A stretch of 64,000 nucleotides of DNA from Pseudomonas umsongensis. GTDB lineage: Bacteria; Pseudomonadota; Gammaproteobacteria; Pseudomonadales; Pseudomonadaceae. The notes beneath the pieces were generated by a model. It was not told the DNA's origin. It saw nothing but the letters and a program-made list of their open reading frames with translations, and searched no databases. The stretch lies in contig NZ_NIWU01000001.1 in the NCBI RefSeq assembly GCF_002236105.1, positions 1,860,001 to 1,924,000 on the forward strand, written 5' to 3'. This document shows, piece after piece, positions 18,447 to 26,064 of this stretch (position 1 is the stretch's first letter; each line of letters opens with the position of its first letter). Made by a program: the position numbers and the translations under genes.

Positions 18447-18662
18447 CTAGTTTTCACTCCAATACCTGGCCAGCTCATCCGTGCGATCAGCGACTCGTGG
18501 GGTCTTACTGAGCACGACACAGCGAGTCGTACCCACATACTCTTCGATCAGGTAGAGGGTGTCTCCGACGTCGACTCCCATCTCCTGCAATGTCTCATCG
18601 GGGATACGAATGCAGCCATCACCCTCCCAGTCCTCAATGACCACTTTTTTGGCGTTGTTCAT
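18447..18662 (-). CDS. AbrB/MazE-type swapped-hairpin DNA-binding protein
   Basis: This 71-residue protein has the SpoVT/AbrB-like pattern: a first strand KKVVIEDW, GDGCIRIPDETLQEMGVDVGDTLYL, then a basic C-terminal tail. Proteins of this size are usually antitoxins of type II modules, but no toxin gene lies on either side, so it is an orphan here and may act as a simple regulator. ATG 18662 follows an AGGTG site; an upstream in-frame GTG is less likely. Confidence 0.7.
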   Translation of the reverse strand: MNNAKKVVIEDWEGDGCIRIPDETLQEMGVDVGDTLYLIEEYVGTTRCVVLSKTPRVADRTDELARYWSEN

Positions 18663-18829
18663 AAGCACACCTCGGTAATGCTGAAAAAATCGTGATTATT
18701 GGCTCACTTTCGGTCAGCAGAAAAATGCCATCCACAAACCCAAACTTTTCACTTCTCCAAGCGTCTTCTACTTAATGCTGCGGACATGCCTTCGCAACTC
18801 AAGACACGGAACTCCACAAAGGAATAGTG

Positions 18830-19270
18830 ATGACTTTTTACATTTTTCTCCTGGCCTGCGGGGCTGCGGCCAGCACAGGCGTTTTTTTCCAACCGGGCCA
18901 GTGGTACGAATCTCTCGCCAAACCCGGTTTCACGCCCCCCAACTGGCTGTTTCCAGTCGCCTGGACGACTATTTACCTGTTGCTCGCCTGGGCTGGGTAT
19001 CGGTTGACCCAGATACCTGATAGTCAGGTAGTGCTGGCTTTGTGGGCCGCGCAGATTGCACTGAATACGCTGTGGACGCCGGTGTTTTTCGGCGCTCAAC
19101 GTATTCTCGCCAGCATGGTGATCCTCGCGCTGCTTTGGCTTGTGGTCGCTGTAATGGTGGTTCTGGCCTTGCGGCTTGATGTGATCACCGGTTTGATCCT
19201 GTTTCCATATCTAGTGTGGCTTTGCCTGGCCGGCGCGTTGAACTTCTTCATCTTGCGCAATAACCGCTGA
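18830..19270 (+). CDS. tspO: TspO/MBR family tryptophan-rich sensory membrane protein
   Basis: This 146-residue protein has five hydrophobic helices and the aromatic-rich TspO pattern: WYESLAKPGFTPPNWLFPVAWTTIY early, then AAQIALNTLWTPVFFGAQ, and a final FPYLVWLCLAGALNFFI. TspO proteins bind porphyrins and cholesterol-like ligands and act in tetrapyrrole or stress signalling. ATG 18830 has AAAGGAA upstream. It is followed by a separately translated YdeI-like gene with about 45 bases between. Confidence 0.9.
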   Translation: MTFYIFLLACGAAASTGVFFQPGQWYESLAKPGFTPPNWLFPVAWTTIYLLLAWAGYRLTQIPDSQVVLALWAAQIALNTLWTPVFFGAQRILASMVILALLWLVVAVMVVLALRLDVITGLILFPYLVWLCLAGALNFFILRNNR

Positions 19271-19317
19271 TATAAGCCTTCAGGTGCGAATTTAGACTCT
19301 ACGGTGAGGAGGGCGTG

Positions 19318-19860
19318 ATGATGAAATCCCGATTCGAAGCAAAGCTTCTTCGTCCGACAAAGCCTGGTAATGATACGTCGTGGGCGTTCGTAGTGCTGCC
19401 AAGAGAAGTGAGTGAACAACTTCCGAGGCGAGGAAGGACGACAGTCGAAGGCGCGATCAATGGGCACCTTTTCCAGGCAACCCTGGAGCCGGATGGTCAG
19501 TTGAGCCATTGGTTGCAGGTCAGTCGCGAATTACTTGAAGCCGCAGGCGCGGCCGTTGGGGATGTGGTTACCCTCGAGCTAACCCCCGTGAAAAAGGAAC
19601 CCGAACCTGAGATCCCCGCAGATTTTCAGGAGGCACTGGCAGCCACTCCTCAGGCTCATGAAGTCTGGAAGAATACGACGACCCTCGCACGAGTAGACTG
19701 GATACACTGGATGACTTCAGCCAAGCAACTCAAGACGCGCGCAAAACGAATAGGTGATGCCTGCGATATGCTTGCATCCGGCAAGAAGCAGGTCTGCTGT
19801 TTCGACCAGTCCGGTTTCTACAGCAAGGCCTTCCGGGCGCCCGAGGCAGAAGATTCTTGA
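19318..19860 (+). CDS. DUF1905 plus YdeI/OmpD-associated domain protein
   Basis: This 180-residue protein has two parts. Residues ~5-95 form a DUF1905 barrel-like domain (FEAKLLRP, AFVVLPREVSEQL, TTVEGAINGHLFQATLEPDG). Residues ~100-150 match the bacteriocin-protection YdeI/OmpD-associated segment (IPADFQEALAATPQA...WIHWMTSAKQLKTRAKRI). The role is unknown in general; some homologues are linked to antimicrobial-peptide tolerance. GAGGAGGG precedes the start, where ATG 19318 and 19321 are both possible. Confidence 0.82.
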   Translation: MMKSRFEAKLLRPTKPGNDTSWAFVVLPREVSEQLPRRGRTTVEGAINGHLFQATLEPDGQLSHWLQVSRELLEAAGAAVGDVVTLELTPVKKEPEPEIPADFQEALAATPQAHEVWKNTTTLARVDWIHWMTSAKQLKTRAKRIGDACDMLASGKKQVCCFDQSGFYSKAFRAPEAEDS

Positions 19861-19955
19861 ATGGGGCATTCCATTGCCCCCTTTACCCCCTCACTTCAGC
19901 CTTGCTTGTCGCCCCCTTTCTCAAAGACATGCAACACCCGCCCCTAAGCAAACGT

Positions 19956-20414
19956 TCACTCCAGCAACGAAACCAGACGCGGCTCAATCGCCCCCTCTTG
20001 CACGTCAAGCAACGCCAATGTCACCGGCAACTTGAACCGTCGCGGCCCTGCACTGCCTGGATTGAGGTACAGCCGTTCACCGCACCACTCAATGCACGGC
20101 TTGTGGGAATGCCCGGTAATCACCAGCCTCGTGCCTGGCGCCAGCACTGCCGGGGCATCGGCAATGTCATGCACCAGCAACGTCTGCCATCCCTCAAGCT
20201 CGAAACTCAGGTGGTCGGCGAGATGTTCCGCCCACGCAGCTGCCAAGTCATTGTTCCCGCGCACGACATGCAGTGGCGCAATCAACGCCAGTTGTTCGAG
20301 TACTTCCGGCTTTCCGATGTCGCCGGCATGAATGATTCGTTCACAGCCCTGCAACGCCGCGAGTGCTTCGTTGCGGAGCTGGCCATGGGTATCGGAGATC
20401 ACGCCAACTTTCAT
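19956..20414 (-). CDS. YfcE/MJ0936-type metallophosphoesterase
   Basis: This 152-residue protein has the calcineurin-like metal-binding motifs in order: ISDTHG (Asp8, His10), HAGDIG (Asp32), RGNND, LVHD and TGHSHKP. It would be a dinuclear-metal phosphodiesterase; family members cleave phosphodiesters, but the natural substrate is usually unknown. ATG 20414 has GGAGCC just upstream; the longer frame to 20522 has no ribosome site. It is divergent from gltS. Confidence 0.88.
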   Translation of the reverse strand: MKVGVISDTHGQLRNEALAALQGCERIIHAGDIGKPEVLEQLALIAPLHVVRGNNDLAAAWAEHLADHLSFELEGWQTLLVHDIADAPAVLAPGTRLVITGHSHKPCIEWCGERLYLNPGSAGPRRFKLPVTLALLDVQEGAIEPRLVSLLE

Positions 20415-20621
20415 GCAAGGCTCCAGGTCAGTCTCGAGGATATACGCTCCCCTGTTCCGGCGATTGCGTGTTCCGGGATCAGGTGCTTGACTCACTTCGG
20501 CGAATCCGGGCCTTGACCACACCCGGATTCATCGGCGATCTGTACTTTCATTGATCCAGGTCGCAAAACCGTGCGATCGACACTGGATAATATTTTTTTG
20601 AGGTTTTTCAATAGGCTATAG

Positions 20622-21836
20622 ATGACCGCCCAACTCTTTGCTGTTCATGGCCTGGTGAGTTTCACCCTGGCCATCCTGCTGCTCTTCCTGGGCAAGACAC
20701 TGGTCCAGCACAGCACCTTGCTGCGTCAATACTGTATTCCAGAATCGGTGGTCGGCGGCTTTGTGTGTGCGGCGGTCACGAGTCTGTTGTACTTCGGTCT
20801 CAACATCCAGGTCGAGTTCGATCTGCAAGTACGCGACACCATGCTGCTCTATTTCTTTGCCGGTATCGGCTTGAGGTCGGACATGCGCCAGCTGATCAAG
20901 GGTGGGCGACCGCTGCTGATCCTGCTGGTGCTCGCCGCGGTGTTCATTTTCCTGCAGAACGCGCTGGGCATGGGCATGGCCGAGGTTTTCGGGCTTGATC
21001 CCAAGGCTGGCCTGATGGTGGGCTCGATTTCCCTCACCGGAGGGGTCGGCACGACCCTGGCCTGGGCACCGCTGTTCGTCGAAAGGCTGGGCATCCAGAA
21101 CGCGCACGAATTGGGGATCGCCAGCAACACTGTCGGCCTGATTGCCGCTTGTGTGATCGGCGGCCCTATCGCCAACCGCCTGATCCGTCGCCATCAACTG
21201 ACGCCATCCGGGGATGCGGCGCTGGAAGTCGGCATCCTCGAACAACAGCAAAGCAAGCCATTGGACTACTACGACGTGCTCTGGGCGTGGATGTGGCTCA
21301 ATTTGACCTTGATGCTCGGTTATGGGCTCAACCTGCTGCTGGTCGATAGCGGGATCACCCTGCCCAAGTTCGTCAGTTGTCTGTTCGCCGGTATCGTCAT
21401 TCACCACCTCGTGCGGGGGCTGATCGGCGAGCAGCGCCTGAAATCCTGGAGCGGCGCCAGCCAGGGTCTGTCGCTGATTTCCGATGTCTGCCTGGGTATG
21501 TTCCTGACCATGGCGCTGATGGGCTTGCAGTTGTGGCAGCTCAGCGGCGCGCTGTTGTTTATCGCTTGCGCATTGACCCTGCAGATCCTGTTGACCGTGC
21601 TCTATACGTATTTTCTGGTCTTTCGCTTCATGGGCCGCAATTACGAAGCCAGCGTGATCGCTTCAGGCTTCGGTGGTATTGCGCTGGGTTCCACCGCGAC
21701 AGCCATCGTCAATATGACGACCGTGACCCAGAAGTACGGTGCGGCTCACCAGGCCTTTCTGATCGTGCCGCTGGTGTGCGGATTCTTCATTGACCTGGTC
21801 AACGCCGTGATTATCGGGATGTTCAGTGGGCTGTAG
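20622..21836 (+). CDS. gltS: Sodium:glutamate symporter GltS
   Basis: This 404-residue inner-membrane protein has about ten to twelve hydrophobic helices and GltS landmarks: QYCIPESVVGGFVCA near residue 40-55, SLTGGVGTTLAWAP in the first half, and GFGGIALGSTATAI in the second, the two glycine-rich inverted-repeat loops of the family. It imports glutamate with Na+. Length equals that of E. coli GltS (~401). It stands alone between convergent and divergent single genes. Confidence 0.92.
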   Translation: MTAQLFAVHGLVSFTLAILLLFLGKTLVQHSTLLRQYCIPESVVGGFVCAAVTSLLYFGLNIQVEFDLQVRDTMLLYFFAGIGLRSDMRQLIKGGRPLLILLVLAAVFIFLQNALGMGMAEVFGLDPKAGLMVGSISLTGGVGTTLAWAPLFVERLGIQNAHELGIASNTVGLIAACVIGGPIANRLIRRHQLTPSGDAALEVGILEQQQSKPLDYYDVLWAWMWLNLTLMLGYGLNLLLVDSGITLPKFVSCLFAGIVIHHLVRGLIGEQRLKSWSGASQGLSLISDVCLGMFLTMALMGLQLWQLSGALLFIACALTLQILLTVLYTYFLVFRFMGRNYEASVIASGFGGIALGSTATAIVNMTTVTQKYGAAHQAFLIVPLVCGFFIDLVNAVIIGMFSGL

Positions 21837-21857
21837 CCGCTCGTTTTGCTTGAACGG

Positions 21858-22541
21858 CTAACGCGCCGCGCTCCGGGTCCCGGCAAACGCGCTCGTACCC
21901 AACCAGCGCCACAGGTTTTGCGCATCCTGCGCTGCGCCATCCACACGCAGCTCTCGCGACTCAAGCACCTCCCGCGGTGTGCGGTCGCCCGCCCATACCT
22001 CAGTCAAGGCACGCACGCTTGAATCCACAACGAGCGTCAATTCACGCCCGGGGTCGTCGCGGCACAGGTCTGCCACACCCTCCTCGACCACCAGCCACCA
22101 CGCTTGCTCGCCGGACCGCGCGTCGCGAAATTTGAACTGGATGACCACCGGTCGGGACGGAAACGTCTCGAGACGCACGAACCGGCGCACGTCCCACATG
22201 AGCAGGCCCGCGTCGAGTTGATCATCGCGCAGGCGACTGCCGATCCAGCGCGCGCCCCAATGCCCCAGCGCCATGATGATGGGGCGCAATTCCTCGCCCG
22301 CCTCGGTCAGGCTGTACTCCCAGACTTTGCCAACCGCGGTGCGATGCACCACGCCGATTTCTTCCAGATGGCGCAGCCGCTGTGCCAGCAAGCCGGTGGA
22401 CATCCGGGGGACGCCGCGGTGCAGTTCATTGAAGCGTTTGCTGCCGCACAACAGTTCGCGCACGACCAAGGGTGTCCAGCGCTCGCACAGTGCCTCGGCA
22501 CCGCGCGCGACCGTGCAGAACTGACCATAGCTTTCGTTCAT
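21858..22541 (-). CDS. HxlR family winged-helix regulator with a C-terminal SCP2-like domain
   Basis: This 227-residue protein starts with an HxlR domain (CERWTPLVVRELLCGSKRFNEL, MSTGLLAQRLRHLEEIGVV, YSLTEAGEEL). The C-terminal ~100 residues (VVIQFKFRD...WWLVVEEGVADLCRDDPG) look like an SCP2/sterol-carrier-type domain, which some HxlR proteins carry as a ligand sensor. ATG 22541 is eight bases past GGGAG. It is divergent from the nitrilase gene with about 105 bases between, so it probably controls it. Confidence 0.86.
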   Translation of the reverse strand: MNESYGQFCTVARGAEALCERWTPLVVRELLCGSKRFNELHRGVPRMSTGLLAQRLRHLEEIGVVHRTAVGKVWEYSLTEAGEELRPIIMALGHWGARWIGSRLRDDQLDAGLLMWDVRRFVRLETFPSRPVVIQFKFRDARSGEQAWWLVVEEGVADLCRDDPGRELTLVVDSSVRALTEVWAGDRTPREVLESRELRVDGAAQDAQNLWRWLGTSAFAGTRSAAR

Positions 22542-22646
22542 TGCCTGCACTCCCATCGCTGCAACGCTTCAGATATTGAACTAGCCCCGCGACTTCGCCA
22601 CGCGCACGCTCAAGTCTCCGACAGCCAACCGCCCCAGGAGAACATC

Positions 22647-23588
22647 ATGACCAAGATCGCCATTATTCAGCGCCCGCCCGTGCTGCTCGATCGCAGCGCG
22701 ACGATCGCCCGGGCCGTGCAATCGGTCTCTGAGGCCGCGACGGCGGGAGCTTCGCTGATTGTTCTGCCCGAATCGTTCATTCCAGGTTACCCGTCGTGGA
22801 TCTGGCGGCTGGCGGCGGGAAAGGACGGCGCTGTCATCGGCCAGTTGCATACGCGGTTGCTGGCCAATGCCGTTGATATTGTGAACGGTGACCTGTGCCA
22901 ATTGTGCGAGGCCGCCAGGGTTCACGCGGTGACGATCGTGTGCGGCATCAATGAATGCGACCGGCGCAATGGAGGGGGCACGCTCTATAACAGCGTAGTC
23001 GTTATCGGCGTGAACGGCGCCGTGCTCAACCGACACCGCAAACTGATGCCCACCAATCCCGAGCGCATGGTGCATGGCTTTGGTGATGCGTCCGGGTTGC
23101 GCGCGGTGGATACACCGGTTGGCCGCGTGGGGGCGCTCATCTGCTGGGAAAACTACATGCCGCTGGCGCGCTACGCGCTGTATGCCCAAGGGGTGGAAAT
23201 CTATGTCGCGCCCACTTACGACACTGGCGAGGGCTGGATCAGTACGATGCGTCACATTGCCCTCGAAGGCCGCTGCTGGGTGCTTGGCAGTGGCACCGCG
23301 CTGCGCGGCAGCGACGTCCCTGACGACTTCCCGTCCCGTGCGCAACTGTTTGCCGATCCAGACGAATGGATCAACGACGGCGACTCGGTGGTGGTCAATC
23401 CCCAAGGCCGGATCGTGGCCGGCCCATTGCACCGAGAGGCAGGCATTCTGTATGCGGACATCGACGTCTCACTCGTGGCCCCGGCACGGCGGGCGCTCGA
23501 CGTCACCGGGCACTATGCACGCCCGGACATTTTCGACCTGCAGGTGCGACGCACGCCGGCGACAGCGGTGCGCTACATCGACGGGTGA
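22647..23588 (+). CDS. Nitrilase family carbon-nitrogen hydrolase
   Basis: This 313-residue protein has the full catalytic triad of the nitrilase superfamily branch 1: Glu42 in VLPESFIPGYP, Lys132 in RHRKLMP, and Cys166 in ICWENYMPLARYAL. The last motif and the length fit true nitrilases (R-CN to acid plus ammonia) rather than amidases. ATG 22647 follows AGGAG. Divergent HxlR and downstream GFA genes suggest inducible detoxification of a nitrile or aldehyde-derived compound. Confidence 0.9.
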   Translation: MTKIAIIQRPPVLLDRSATIARAVQSVSEAATAGASLIVLPESFIPGYPSWIWRLAAGKDGAVIGQLHTRLLANAVDIVNGDLCQLCEAARVHAVTIVCGINECDRRNGGGTLYNSVVVIGVNGAVLNRHRKLMPTNPERMVHGFGDASGLRAVDTPVGRVGALICWENYMPLARYALYAQGVEIYVAPTYDTGEGWISTMRHIALEGRCWVLGSGTALRGSDVPDDFPSRAQLFADPDEWINDGDSVVVNPQGRIVAGPLHREAGILYADIDVSLVAPARRALDVTGHYARPDIFDLQVRRTPATAVRYIDG

Positions 23589-23643
23589 AGACAGGTAACG
23601 TTTGTGCGAGCTATCGCCTGACCATTGATCAAGGAGTCATGCC

Positions 23644-24072
23644 ATGAACATTGAACAGTCTTACAAAGGCAGTTGTTTTTGCGGTGCGGTCGAGTTCACC
23701 GTCAGCGGTGAGCCGGCCGCGATGGGCTATTGCCATTGCGAGTCTTGCCGGCACTGGTCGGCGGGGCCGGTCAATGCCTTCACCCTGTGGAAACCGGAGG
23801 CGGTGCAAGTGACTCGGGGCGCCGACAACATCGGCACCTACAACAAGACACCACAGAGTTACCGCAAGTGGTGCAAGACGTGCGGCGGACATCTCTTCAC
23901 CGAGCACCCGGGGATGGGACTCATCGATGTGTATGCTGCGCTCATCCCGGATCTTGAGTACATGCCAGGGGTTCATGTGCATTATCAGGAGTCGGTGTTG
24001 CGTATTGAAGATGGATTGCCGAAGTTCAAGGATGTACCGAAAGAATTGGGAGGATCGGGCATTAGCATGTAG
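23644..24072 (+). CDS. GFA family (glutathione-dependent formaldehyde-activating-like) protein
   Basis: This 142-residue protein has the GFA zinc-binding pattern: GSCFCGAVEF at the start, CHCESCRHWS near 30, and CKTCGGHLF near 80. Family members bind two zinc ions; only some bind glutathione-formaldehyde adducts, so a role in aldehyde handling is tentative. It follows the nitrilase by 55 bases and is probably co-transcribed. The stop codon TAG lies inside the left end of a composite REP element that begins at 24068, so the last residues may derive from the repeat's insertion. Confidence 0.85.
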   Translation: MNIEQSYKGSCFCGAVEFTVSGEPAAMGYCHCESCRHWSAGPVNAFTLWKPEAVQVTRGADNIGTYNKTPQSYRKWCKTCGGHLFTEHPGMGLIDVYAALIPDLEYMPGVHVHYQESVLRIEDGLPKFKDVPKELGGSGISM

Positions 24073-24165
24073 GAGCGAGCATGCTCGCGATGGTCGTTAA
24101 CGATAACACTGTAAACTTGGCACCCCACGGCGTACGGTCTTTCGTCGGTACGCCGCTCGGGACAA
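24068..24165. repeat. Composite REP element, copy 3, degenerate
   Basis: Left end TGTAGGAGCGAGCATGCTCG is intact, then GGTCGTTAACGATAACACTG and GTCGGTACGCCGCTCGG, but the right terminal palindrome is lost. It overlaps the GFA stop codon. Confidence 0.8.
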
Positions 24166-24327
24166 CAATGGGCACAAAGTTGAAGGCAATCAAGAGAGCC
24201 GGTGCCATGCAATTGCCTCGAACCCAATGAAATTGGGATCATGCAACGAGTGCTAATGTGAGATTAAATGAGAAGCATGCTTCGGCGGCGCTTCGACGAT
24301 GGACTGAAAAATAACGGAGTTACCTAC

Positions 24328-24648
24328 ATGGAAGTTTTCACCCAGTTGCAACCCGCGCAATGCAAAGGAATGGAGGACATCAGACGTGAGATCGATGCCC
24401 TCGACCAGGCCGTTATCAAGTTGTTAGGCAGGCGATTCCAGTACGTGCTTGCGGCTTCGAAATTCAAGACCTCTGCGGCCTCGGTGCGTGCTCAGGAGCG
24501 CTTCACTACCATGCTGGCAACACGTCGAGAATGGGCCGAGGCCGAGGGCCTGAGCCCGGACGCAATCGAAAAAATGTATAGCGATCTGGTTAAACATTTT
24601 ATTGCCGAGGAGATGAAGCACTGGTCGGCGCAATTGTCCGAGACCTGA
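24328..24648 (+). CDS. PchB-like isochorismate pyruvate lyase / AroQ-fold protein
   Basis: This 106-residue protein has the AroQ all-helical fold. The order MEDIRREIDALDQAVIKLLGRR, QYVLAASKFK and a C-terminal KMYSDLVKHFIAEEMKHW closely parallels P. aeruginosa PchB, which makes salicylate from isochorismate for pyochelin. There is no pchA or siderophore gene nearby, so salicylate synthesis from this locus alone is unlikely; chorismate mutase activity is an alternative. ATG 24328 has GGAG eight bases upstream. A REP pair follows. Confidence 0.8.
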   Translation: MEVFTQLQPAQCKGMEDIRREIDALDQAVIKLLGRRFQYVLAASKFKTSAASVRAQERFTTMLATRREWAEAEGLSPDAIEKMYSDLVKHFIAEEMKHWSAQLSET

Positions 24649-24693
24649 CCCCGGTGCTTTGCATGTCCAACCCCTTGCAACCTGGATATGCGC

Positions 24694-24784
24694 TGTAGGA
24701 GCCGGCTTGCTGGCGATCGCAGTTCATCAGGCGACATTAGTGTCGACTGCACGTCCGCGATCGCCAGCAAGCCGGCTCCTACAG
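24694..24784. repeat. Inverted REP pair, TGTAGGAGCCGGCTTGCTGG type
   Basis: Left TGTAGGAGCCGGCTTGCTGG and its complement at the right flank about 40 bases, with the extended match CGATCGC/GCGATCG. It separates the convergent PchB-like and cupin genes. Confidence 0.92.
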
Positions 24785-24786
24785 GA

Positions 24787-25269
24787 TTAGCGAGGATCGT
24801 CATGGCTATCCACATACTCAAGCCCCAACGGACCCGTCCCGTAGACCTGCGAGATGTACTCACCTGATTTTGCCCAATGGAAGTGCGGCGTATTGGCCGG
24901 GAGTATCACGACGCTGCCCGGCCCGTAGGCAACCAGCTTGTCCGGATCGAAAACCGTTCCGAAGCCAATATAGAAAACACCGGACATGACGGTGTAGATA
25001 CGATCTTCAGGATGAACATGGGGCATTAATCGAATGCCGTTGGGCACTTTGACTCGTACCACGTAGGGTGCTGGCTTGCTCGGGTCGCCGGCGATAACAG
25101 CCAGTTTTACCTCTTTGGGGAAGGCGGGGAAGCTGCGCCATTCCACGTCCTCATTATGCAAGGAAGCGGTTTTATCGAGTGGCAAGGGTTGTGCCTGAGT
25201 GGACGGCATGATTGCGCTTGCAACAAGAAGTGCTGCCAGGGCAGTTGTTTTCATAATGCGTTGAACCAT
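24787..25269 (-). CDS. Secreted cupin domain protein
   Basis: This 160-residue protein has a signal peptide (MKTTALAALLVASAIMPSTQAQ within the first 35 residues) and a single cupin barrel. Metal-binding motif 1 reads PHVHPEDRIYTVMSG and motif 2 GPGSVVILPANTPHFHWAKSG, giving a His/Glu/His set. Function unknown; exported cupins of this type may bind small ligands or act as dioxygenases or isomerases. The ATG at 25269 has AAGGTGA upstream. Confidence 0.83.
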   Translation of the reverse strand: MVQRIMKTTALAALLVASAIMPSTQAQPLPLDKTASLHNEDVEWRSFPAFPKEVKLAVIAGDPSKPAPYVVRVKVPNGIRLMPHVHPEDRIYTVMSGVFYIGFGTVFDPDKLVAYGPGSVVILPANTPHFHWAKSGEYISQVYGTGPLGLEYVDSHDDPR

Positions 25270-25533
25270 GAGAGTCACCTTGACTACGCCATAAACAAAT
25301 CGTCAGGCTGACTCTATGGGCGATTGGCGTTGATGATAACGATGTGATTGGGCATTACAGTTGATACGCAATGTAATCAATGCCCGGTGCCGCATCATCA
25401 CGCTAACAAGGGGTCGCGAGCGGCCCCTATCAATCACATCGATGTTCACCATCACTTCAATGAAGTTCTCTAAAAAAATCCGCGGCGTAACATCAGCTCC
25501 ATACCAACCAACAACACCCCGGAGCACACGATC

Positions 25534-25818
25534 ATGAAACGCCAAACCCTCCTCAGCATCGCTTTCTCGGTTTTCGCAGTTAACGCTTTTGCCGCTACCT
25601 CTGTTCAGCCTGTGGTGGCTGAAGGTGGCTCGGATCGTCTGATTGAAAGCCGGGTGGCCGAGGGTGGTTCGGATCGCTTGATCGAGAATCGCGTCGCAGC
25701 CGATGGTTCGGACCGCCTGCAAGGCAACACCGTCGCCGCCGATGGCTCCGACCGCCTGCAAGGCAACACTGTCGCCGCCGATGGCTCCGACCGCCTGCAA
25801 GGCAACACCGTCGCCTGA
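25534..25818 (+). CDS. Secreted 13-residue-repeat (DRL-repeat) protein, copy A
   Basis: This 94-residue protein has a clear Sec signal (KRQTLLSIAFSVFAVNAF, cleavage after AFA) and then five perfect-length 13-residue repeats: two of type VAEGGSDRLIE(S/N)R followed by three of type VAADGSDRLQGNT, ending in VA. The mature protein is almost nothing but repeats, low in hydrophobics and cysteine-free. CGGAG lies upstream of ATG. A strong terminator follows. Its whole transcription unit is duplicated at 44224 with eight repeats. I recall similar small Pseudomonas proteins labelled phage infection protein, a name I cannot justify from sequence. Function unknown. Confidence 0.85.
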   Translation: MKRQTLLSIAFSVFAVNAFAATSVQPVVAEGGSDRLIESRVAEGGSDRLIENRVAADGSDRLQGNTVAADGSDRLQGNTVAADGSDRLQGNTVA

Positions 25819-25841
25819 CCCCATCGCTGCACCGCACCCGC

Positions 25842-25873
25842 AAAAAGCCCGGCCTGATCAGCCGGGCTTTTTC
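25842..25873 (+). terminator. Terminator of DRL-repeat gene A
   Basis: Hairpin AAAAAGCCCGGC-TGATCA-GCCGGGCTTTTT. The same hairpin follows the gene B copy at 44648. Confidence 0.9.
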
Positions 25874-26064
25874 GTGTTCACTGCACTGAGCGGCATCCAT
25901 CGACTGCTATTGGTCCGGGAACCGAACGTATTCCGGGCAGATTTTTTTTGTTTGCTACTATCAATGGACGGCGTCGAAGTTGAGGTCCGGGTTTGCACGG
26001 TCGGCTCGCATTCACCTGGCATTGATCCACTCATTTCAAATCTGCCTGACCACAGGGAGCTGTG

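Noticed and set aside
18447..18662. AbrB-like protein as half of a toxin-antitoxin pair
   Set aside because: There is no toxin gene on either side; only non-coding sequence and tspO adjoin it.
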